From: Axinella damicornis
Lineage: Eukaryota; Porifera; Demospongiae; Axinellida; Axinellidae
Length of the DNA: 64,000 bases
NCBI GenBank assembly: GCA_963931865.1
Contig: OZ007508.1
Span: forward strand, 9,112,781-9,176,780
Direction: 5' to 3'
Shown: positions 56,434-64,000 of the stretch, piece by piece
Layout of the letters: each line of letters begins with the position of its first letter
Numbering within the stretch: position 1 is the stretch's first letter
Program-made: the position numbers and the translations under genes
Notes under the pieces: model-generated
The model's input: the letters and a program-made list of their open reading frames with translations, nothing else
The model's database searches: none
What the model was told of the DNA's origin: nothing

Positions 56434-58512
56434 GCGGAGGAGGGCTCGGAGATCTGGCGGAACTATGTGGAGTATCTAGACGACATTGTGCTGGACGTTG
56501 TGTGCATGTTACCCATTTATAAGTCTTCTATAATCTTAGCAACCACCTAGCAACGGGCTATAAGAGTATGCATGAACTGTTCATACACTACTTGCTCAGA
56601 TTTAAGGTATTGGTGTGACGTCCAGTAGTGTAATGTTACGTATGCTACATATTGGTTGTGCCAGATACTGTATGTACAGATAGACACAGTCATGTCTGAC
56701 AGCTCTACAACTAATGTGGGGCTTGTCCCAAGTATAGCAGATGTTGATACTGTATAGCTTCATTTTAAAATCTGTGTGAAGCTGTTTCTCTTCCCTCAGG
56801 TGAGGAGGGTGTTCCAGAGTCCCCACCCACCCTCAACCAGTTTAAACAGCAGGTCGATAGCTATGAGAAGGTGCACAAGGAAGTGGAGAAGTTTGAGGTG
56901 AGAGTCAGTGGTGAGGCAGTGATGATGTGCATGTATATATATTGCATCAGTGCAAGGGCTATACGTCAAATTTTGGCATTGAGCCCGAGGGCCATAGGTC
57001 AGAGGGTGAGTGCCAATATCAGGACGTATAGCCCGTGCATGCATGCGCACTCATGCACAAATTACATGACGACGACAGTGCCAATATATCATACTGAGAT
57101 TGTGGTCACTGTCATATTATAATACAGTGTACATAATAGCTGTTACATAGGTTACACTCGAGCTAATCAACCATGCAGTTGTCACTGTTAATGACAAACT
57201 GTGTACAATTCTCAAAGTCAAGCATCCAGAAATAGACTAAGATTTATTGGGGGAGGGGGGAGGAGGAGAGGGGGGGGGGGGGAGGGGGAGGGAGGAGTGA
57301 GGAGTGAGGGGGTTGTTATAGTAATGAGAAGTGATTCTTTTATGTGTTGGTGTTCACGACACAAGCTATGATGTTGTGCTGCTGACCACACTACAGGATG
57401 TGAAGGCGATAGCAGTGTGGTTCCGAGTGGATGCCCGACCCTTCAAGCAAGCCCTGTTGACCACTGTGAAGAGATGGAGCTTCCTGTTCAAGCAGCACCT
57501 GATCGACCACGTCTCCAGCAGGTGAGCAGGGGGGCAGAGGCCCGGGGAATGGGCCCTCCAGAAAATAGACATTTCGAAAGTTTCACGTCAATGCACAGGC
57601 GCATTGCATACTGTAGTCATTCATTATTAACTTCAGCTCACTTGAGTATAAGTGCATATTCGATGTTAGGCACAGGTTTGATTGTCATCCCGAGCTTGCC
57701 TTTGTTTAAGCTTTGAAGTCTTCTTCCAGAAACTCTGCCATTTTCAATCAAATGGAGCGGAAATAGCTGTGATTCCAAATGGAGTGCACTTCCTATTTGA
57801 GACATCATCTCGTTTTTGGTGCATGCATATATATATCCTTCCTGTGGAGATGTACGTGCATGCACTTAATAAAGCATGACTAGAGTACGTATGTGAACAT
57901 CTCTGTCCACACTCCAGATGCTAATAACCTCATTGCGAAAGTAGTTTGCCAGTCCCAGGTAGAAAGTGAGCAGAATTTGATGTCGGCATTCAAAGCACAT
58001 ACATTAGCAAGGAGTAGTCATTCCTCACTCCATTACGTGCAGTATTTAGAGCTGCAACCAGGGTCACGATCTCTGACCATCCATAAACTCCCTGTGACCA
58101 TGTGACCACACTGCTAAACTGCCGGTGACCCTGTGACCGTGGTGAAAATCTGCAAATTTCATGGACATGGTCATTTTCTTATCATGCCTAATCTGAACTC
58201 ATCCTACATTGTGATCACATTCAACGATACACACTCACATACTTCCAATACACACACCATACACCCACCACACAACTGTCCTTCCGCAGCCTGAATGACC
58301 TGGCAGAATTCATCAAAGTGACCTCCTCAGGTCTCTCGGTGGAAGTGCAGGAGGGGGAGTATGATGGTCTCGTAGAGGTGATGTGCCACCTGTTGGCCGT
58401 GAGGGACCACATGCCGACTACTGACAACATGTTTGAGCCTCTGAAGCTGACCATCGAGCTGCTGAAGAACTATGGAGAGGAGATGGCGGACGAGGTTCAC
58501 CAGCAGCTAGAG
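56434..58512 (+). CDS. Dynein heavy chain exons 13-16 with a missing segment
   Basis: Exons 56434-56496 (EEGSEIWRNYVEYLDDIVLD), 56800-56897 (GVPESPPTLNQFKQQVDSYE), 57397-57521 (VWFRVDARPFKQALL with FKQHLIDHV) and 58290-58512 (EYDGLVEVMCHLLAVRDH, MFEPLKLTIELLKNY). The first ends in phase 0 but the second needs one incoming base. From family knowledge, roughly 150-200 residues normally lie between these two blocks; only 303 non-coding bases separate them here. The last two exons join in phase. Confidence 0.85.
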
Positions 58513-58599
58513 GTGTGTGCAATCCCCAAATATACTGATCTGATTCCATTCACATCATGTTTTGATTTAATCACTGATCATTCGGCTACACTCTCCTGA

Positions 58600-59100
58600 A
58601 CCCACACTCACACTCCACAAACACCACACCTCACACCCACCCGCCCACACTCACACCCACCCACATCCACCTACACCCCCTCAATTTGACCCCACACCCA
58701 TACCACTCACCTGCACTTGCATCCACACTCACCCACACCCACACACTCCACACACACATCACCTCACACCCACCCGCCCACACTCACACCCACCCACATC
58801 CACCTACACCCCCTCAATTTGACCCCACACCCATACCACTCACCTGCACTTGCATCCACACTCACCCACACCCACACACTCCACACACACATCACCTCAC
58901 ACCCACCCGCCCACACTCACACCCACCCGCCCACACTCACACCCACCCACATCCACCTACACCCCCTCAATTTGACCCCACACCCATACCACTCACCTGC
59001 ACTTGCATCCACACTCACCCACCCATACCCCACACCCACACACTCCACACACACGTATACATCCCACCCACACCACACCTATATACCCACACCACACACC
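58600..59100. repeat. CACACCCACC minisatellite, ~134-155 bp units
   Basis: Three tandem units, each with CACATCCACCTACACCCCCT, CAATTTGACCCCACACCCAT and ACCTGCACTTGCATCCACAC. The His/Pro/Thr-rich frames are artefacts. Confidence 0.9.
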
Positions 59101-59104
59101 GGAG

Positions 59105-59624
59105 CTTCCTGAGCAGTGGAACAATGTGAAGAAGCAGTCAGTAGTTATGAAGCAGAACGTGGTCCCATTGCAGGCTGAGGAGGTGAACAACATTCGCAGG
59201 AAGCTAGCCAGCTTTGACGTCAGACAACACGGGTGCGCGGTGGTGTACTGGTAGAGTGAGAGTCTCCAGTGCGCAACTCAGGCTCTGTCCTGAGTTCGAA
59301 TCCCACTAAAGCCCTTGGTTTTTCTGTTGAAGGGTGGTTCGCCTTGAAAAAAGGAATTTGCCCTTTGCCCTTCCAGAAAAACAAGTTTGAGCAATGCCAT
59401 TTATGGTAACTCAAGCGAGTTCAGTGATGATGTCATCACCATCATCCCCCGTTAATGGGGCCCAGGACCTGCATGAAAACCTTCTGTATTGGAGATGCGG
59501 CATTCCTGGGTTATCAAATCAAAATGAACTGAACTGAACTGAACTGAACCATTTCCGGGAGAGCTTCCGGAAGACTGCTCCCTTCAACTACAGCTCTACG
59601 CACCCCTACGTCAGGATTGACAGA
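59105..59624 (+). pseudogene. Dynein exon 17 interrupted by a SINE
   Basis: 59105-59230 encodes LPEQWNNVKKQSVVMKQNVV and on to FDVRQH, 42 codons. 59550-59624 resumes exactly in frame with HFRESFRKTAPFNYSS and on to RIDR, then a GTGAGG donor. The intervening 319 bases are a SINE that brings a stop (TAG) soon after entry. Removing it gives an uninterrupted 67-codon exon. It does not begin GT or end AG, so simple splicing-out is unlikely. Confidence 0.85.
59231..59549 (+). mobile_element. Full-length tRNA-derived SINE
   Basis: Head GGGTGCGCGGTGGTGTACTG with GGTAGAG (A box) and GAGTTCGAATCCC (B box), a 200-base body containing TTGAGCAATGCCATTTATGG, and a (GAACT)n tail. The second copy at 31253-33285 is inverted and split by a piggyBac-like element. 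No obvious target duplication flanks this copy. Confidence 0.9.
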
Positions 59625-59754
59625 GTGAGGGAATCTCTGCTCTACAGTCATAGTCTATGAGTGTATATGTACATAATATTATGTATTTGTTTGGGCCTCA
59701 GTGGCTCATAATCAAACTCTTTGGTGAGTACCACAGTCTTCAAAGGAAGGGTAT

Positions 59755-61056
59755 CAGGGATGAAAATAATGGCCGGCCATCGGCCAAAATCCGTTCGTAT
59801 AGCTAGGTTGGCTGTCCATTTCACTTCATGATCGGTCATTACGGCCGGACAAGAGGTGCGCATGCGCCTGCTATAATTCAATTTTCACCGCATGTAGAAA
59901 AATGCGGAGTTATCAAAATGGCTTCGACTATTGCGTGTGCGAGCACTCGCAAGTGAAAGACAGTTAGCTGTGGGATCAAGCGCGAGCGGCGCCTCGAAAA
60001 CGAAGCAATCGAAAAGACAAGTGTCAAAGGAGACTTTCCTCAACTGGCAACGGATATACGAGCGGGAGCATCAGTCTATGACGTGTCTACGTGCTGAAGT
60101 GGACGATATGGACAGCTATAGGTCTCTGGTGTCTACACTGTGGTGCGTTGTTTGTAGGCCTAGGCAGTATGAGACTAGAATATTATGGGATGCAGGAAAA
60201 CCCGGAACGGTCAGGAACGGAACGGAACGGAACGGAACGGAACCGGAAGTAGTAATTAATGTTTCCTCGTGTACAACTAATTTTGCTCAGTACTTTGGAT
60301 CGTGAAAATAGCCATTGTCTCTTGCAGGGAAGTCAGAGAACAGTTTAATCTCGCGAGTTGGCTGGGTTGCACAGTATTTTGAAGCCACGAAGCGTTAGCG
60401 AGGTAGCCGCGCGGGTCCAAGTCTGCTGGCAGCATGCAACGACCTCGATTTCGAGGATGACCTGAACGAGGCATTTGTTGCGGTACGTGCTAGGGAAGTC
60501 AGAGAGCTGGGCCAAGCGAGTGCCGAAGTAATCTATACTACAAAGAGCATCGAGCACTAATTATTCTACTGTCCTTGAGGCTCGCCCCCTGCTCTTGACA
60601 TAAACGCAACGCTAAGTACAGATCCAGTAGCGATAGAGGCAGTACCTTTGCTGAAGCTACTTCAGGCCATACCAGGTCCCAAGAAACTCCTCTAGCAGCT
60701 TCCTGTAAGTGCTACATTTTATCTTTACACAAAACATCCGAGTCGTTTATAGTTCAGCTAAAGTCGCTCTACAATAATGTTGATTATCGCCATATAATTA
60801 CTTCCGGTTCCGTTCCGTTCCGTTCCGTTCCGTTCCTGACCGTTCCGGGTTTTCCTGCATCCCGAATATTATGATATCTTGTGCAATCATGACCAATTAC
60901 TGTAGTGCATGTATTAAATACAATTGTAGCTATGTTCTTGCTATGCAATGTTCCTCAAAGAAATTAATGTCAGATCAACATTCAATGGTGGCAGGTCAAG
61001 TTACATTGTGGTCTGACAAAGTTCAGGCTGTTGTGAAATAGTTATTTTCATCCCTG
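59755..61056 (+). mobile_element. hAT-like element remnant, invaded by a second element
   Basis: Ends CAGGGATGAAAATAA and TTATTTTCATCCCTG are inverted; GGTAT lies on both flanks. On the plus strand a frame from about 59931 encodes KRQVSKETFLNWQRIYEREH and SLVSTLWCVVCRPRQYETRI, like N-terminal regions of KIAA1586-type hAT proteins with a CxxC finger. The frame is cut at 60187 by a nested insertion, and no catalytic domain follows. Confidence 0.65.
60187..60863. mobile_element. Nested MULE-like element with perfect 9-bp TSD
   Basis: Ends GGGATGCAGGAAAACCCGGA and its reverse complement, followed by five GGAAC repeats on each side. GAATATTAT flanks both ends (60178-60186, 60864-60872), the 9-bp duplication typical of Mutator-like elements. 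Non-autonomous. Confidence 0.85.
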
Positions 61057-61576
61057 GGTATGGTGTGGTGTGTACTATCTTCCATTCGTGGAATCCATTT
61101 CCAATACTGTGGCACATCTCCACCAAAATCAAAGCTCCAGAAGACCTTATTGAAGCACCCACATGAGCAAGGCTCCTAGAACATTTTGGAAACACAAACC
61201 AACGTTATTGTTTAGCCTTCCACTTCCAAACCTTTTGATTCTTGGAAGAATTAAACTTTCCGATTTGTGGCAAAGCTATGCCACAAACGCACGTTCGGAA
61301 AGCTGGCCTTCTGAAGTAATTGGCCACCTTTCTGGACAACCTTTGCTAACAGCCTCGTCTGCCAGCTGGATGCCTCCCAACAGCAACATGCATAAGCTTC
61401 CCAAGGCAGAAAAGGGAAGCAAAATTCATTGCCTCTGTGAAGGGCATGGATCGATAGAACATAATATATGTAAGTATATGCCAACCAATATGTGAAAGGT
61501 TGAAGCATAAAGAGCAATACAGTTGTCTGCTCTTTAGTCTTTCCGTTGGCCTCCGTTACGTAACGTGTGGTTATAA

Positions 61577-61690
61577 CGGTGGTGGATTGGCGCAGTGGGA
61601 TGACATCTTGACCGGGAGCCCAGAGGTGCCGCAAGTTCGATCCCCAGAAGTGTGTTGTTTTTCTGGTGTGGGATATATCGGTTCACTCAC
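61577..61690 (+). mobile_element. Second SINE family, tRNA-like head
   Basis: GGTGGATTGGCGCAGTGGGA (A box) and GCAAGTTCGATCCCC (B box) at the spacing of a tRNA-derived pol III promoter. The body after it is short and unlike the GAACT-tailed SINE. Confidence 0.55.
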
Positions 61691-61812
61691 ATGTATTCAT
61701 TTCCTGCTCTTCACGTAAACAATATGTAGCATGTGCATTAATTGGGGTGAAACTTAAGTTAACTGTCCAAGAGCTATATTATTCTGCTTTGTATACTGTA
61801 CCTTCTCTGCAG

Positions 61813-63914
61813 TCTCACCATGAAATTACAGCCATGGAGAAAGAGATGAAGTCTCTGCAAGAGTCTGCTGGGCTATTTGAGGTGAACTGTCCAGAATTCA
61901 AGCAGCTGAAAGCGTGTCGGCGTGAGATCGGGATGCTGAAGACCCTCTGGGATATGGTGACACTGGTGCAGAGCAGCTTTTCGGCCTGGAACACAACCCT
62001 ATGGAGGGACATCAATGTTGAGAACATGGAGCTCGACTGCAAGAAGTTTGTCAAGGTTTGTGAATTAAAGTTGCTCAGCAGAGCACGTACCCTGTGCGCA
62101 ACTTTGACTTGACACAGCTATAGGCCTACTGCAAGAGCACATAAGTAGATCGCGTGACCTACTTATGCGCTCTTGACCTACCGCCGGTTATTCATACAGC
62201 ATGCATGCTGAGCTAGCTAGGCCATGATTTACAGCGATATGCGATGTCAGCATGCAGAATGAGATACCGTAAGTTGTGGCAGTAATGTTAGAAATAGGGT
62301 TTGGTCAAGTTGTATAAATAGAAAGAAGACTTTCATGCAACTTTTCTTGGCCTCTCGAGTAGATCTCTGGTCTGTGAGTTATGTAGACGCTAGTATTTTC
62401 TGAATTCTGACACTTCACTGCTCAAACTGCTTGGACGGACAGACAGACTGACTGACAGACAAACCGATCACTCTACCCCTGCTGCGCATGCGCACGAGGT
62501 AATGATGGCAGCATGTGGTGGCTCATACTTTGCCAAGTACAGTACGTGTTTTTAAAGATTCCCCAGGCCTTCCCCCTTCGTTTTTACATACTGCACGAAC
62601 TGGAGGTGTAGAAGGCCTGGGAACGAGGCTATGTATAGGACTTGTTACATGTAATCCCCAATAAAATCATCCACTTGCACACGCTAGGACATCCGAACAT
62701 TGGACAAAGAAATGCGTGCCTGGGATGCGTTCACTGGGCTTGATTCAGCGGTGAAGAACATGGTGACGTCTCTGCGGGCCGTCGGGGAGCTGCAGAACCA
62801 GGCAATCAGAGAGAGGCACTGGGAGCAGCTCATGCAGGCAACACAGGTACACGTATGCATGCTCAGCCGTTAGAGTGCAGCTGAAAGTCTCATGACGGCT
62901 ATTATTATGCATCATTGGTTGGAAGGACACCTGTCTGCAGTGGGGTCCCGCTGTAGACTGATTCCCCTGATCCAATGTCTGTAGTGGCTGCAATCTCTTA
63001 GCATTGATGCTACTCACACCTTGGGCACAAACGACTAGGGAATTTCCCATATCAACGAATTGGGTTGCAGTTTGCACGACTCGACTAATTGAACACTAAC
63101 TCACTAGCAGTACACAGCACACATCACTGACATCAATGAGAAATTAAGTATTTTTGTTCAAAGACACTAGCATCTCTATAATACATGCTATATATGGAAT
63201 AAGGCTGGCCCTCTCGACTTGTTGACATGCAAGAAATGTAGTCGACTACCTTAGTTCAGCTGACTAGTCGACAAATTTAACTAAGTGTTCAGGCCCTAGC
63301 ATTAGAATAGCTAGGGTTCCACCAATACTGGTATCGGTATCGGTCCCGATACCAGCGGTCCCGATACCAGCCTGCGGTGAGGTATCAGGTATTGGCTAGT
63401 GGTAATGATTTAATTACCCTGTGCCATGCCATGAGTCTGACTGAGCCCTTGCTCAAGCAATCAGTGATGGCCAGGCAAGTTAAAGAGGGGGTTTTTGGAG
63501 CTTTTTGGGGGGGGGGGGGGGGGGGGGGGTGGGGGTGAATGCTGATGATGAAGAAAGCTTGACCTCACACACAGTGGTATTGGTATCGGTATCGGCCTAT
63601 TTGACATCAGTGGAACACTACATTACCAGAACATTCTTATGAGTATTCGAACCTCCTATTTTCTGCAGGTGAAGTTTGTGATGTCGGATGAGACTAACCT
63701 GTCAGACCTGCTAGCACTCAACCTGCACAACTTTGAGGACGAGGTGAGAAACATCGTGGACAAGGCGACCAAGGAACTGAGTATGGAGAAGACGATGAAG
63801 GAGCTGGACGTCACTTGGGCTCAGATGGAGTTTGAGACTGAGGCGCACCCCAGGACTGGGGTCATGCTGCTCAAGTCCAGTGAGGAACTGATTAAGACGC
63901 TGGAGGATAACCAG
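61813..63914 (+). CDS. Dynein heavy chain exons 18-20 (end of tail, DHC_N2 start)
   Basis: Exons 61813-62055 (ending LLKTLWDM-type motif, here MLKTLWDMVTLVQSSF), 62688-62846 (MRAWDAFTGLDSAVKNM, RERHWEQLM) and 63669-63914 (LSDLLALNLHNFEDEVRNIV). The last is a hallmark of the linker domain start (DHC_N2). Each is an exact multiple of three with phase-0 borders. The gene continues past the window; donor GTTGGT at 63915. Confidence 0.9.
62561..62631. mobile_element. CCCAGG-family MITE
   Basis: CCCCAGGCCTTCCCCC pairs with GAAGGCCTGGGAACGAGGCTA across a short loop. Confidence 0.7.
63312..63622. mobile_element. MITE with GGTATCGGTAT ends (copy 2)
   Basis: Begins TAGGGTTCCACCAATACTGG and ends CATCAGTGGAACACTA; shares order and motifs with 22360-22600. 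A G run at 63506-63530 interrupts it. Confidence 0.55.
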
Positions 63915-64000
63915 GTTGGTTGAAAAATATCACAATGTACATGTTGATACTATGTCTATGTCATGACAGGTGACATAATTATCATGACATAATATGACAA

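Larger units (their letters stand above)
46153..63914 (+). pseudogene. Axonemal dynein heavy chain, tail and linker start, disrupted
   Basis: Twenty exon blocks encode the DHC_N1 tail and the first part of DHC_N2 of an axonemal dynein heavy chain, the motor of cilia and flagella. Sequence order follows the outer-arm DNAH9/11/17-type group as I recall it. The motor domain would lie beyond the right edge. Damage: the sequence starts in mid-tail just after the transposon, with no upstream exon found; a one-base deletion near 46877; a tail segment missing between 56496 and 56800; a SINE inside the exon at 59105-59624. The other exons join in phase with good GT-AG sites, so the defects are local. 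It is either a decayed paralogue or, less likely, an unusual allele or misassembly. Confidence 0.8.

Overview
This window is nuclear DNA of an animal. Coding sequence is split into short exons with GT-AG introns. It encodes an axonemal dynein heavy chain and a TRP-type cation channel, and it is packed with eukaryotic transposons (piggyBac, hAT, mariner-like, MULE-like, tRNA-derived SINEs, MITEs). Small introns, dense foldback MITEs and the protein set suggest a basal aquatic invertebrate, most plausibly a demosponge. That is an inference, not a proof. No bacterial operons or CRISPR arrays are present.

Layout. 1-8.9 kb: a repeat domain, with a near-identical block of over 2 kb at both ends, a piggyBac transposase remnant, and a tandem array of 1.1-1.2 kb foldback units between them. 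8.9-15.5 kb: mostly unassigned DNA with small MITEs. 15.5-21.8 kb (minus strand): a TRP-like channel gene with a stop codon in S6 and other frame problems. 22-36 kb: mobile and repetitive DNA, including a foldback transposon with minisatellite arms and a 6-bp target duplication, degenerate hAT/piggyBac/gag fragments, a 59-bp minisatellite, and a piggyBac-like element inserted cleanly into a SINE. 36.2-37.1 kb: an unassigned 333-codon ORF.

37,357-46,113: the highlight. An 8.76-kb DNA transposon has CACTA-type inverted termini of about 185 bp flanked by TA. One 11-exon gene inside it joins a Cys-rich (B-box-like) finger, a RecQ helicase with RQC domain, a MULE-like DDE transposase and a C-terminal Ulp1 (C48) protease. 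All splice phases agree and the model closes at 1565 codons. The only defects are three in-frame stops, each one A-for-G change from a Trp codon. Other transposons are nested inside it.

46.1-64 kb (plus strand): exons of the N-terminal tail (DHC_N1) and start of the linker (DHC_N2) of an axonemal dynein heavy chain, running off the right edge. The copy looks broken: no upstream exon was found left of the transposon, there is a one-base frameshift, a tail segment is missing with a phase mismatch, and a SINE sits inside one exon. Its introns carry mariner-like, hAT and MULE-like insertions. Frame breaks in two host genes mean assembly indels must be excluded before decay is accepted, but the SINE interruption and the missing segment are not simple indel errors.
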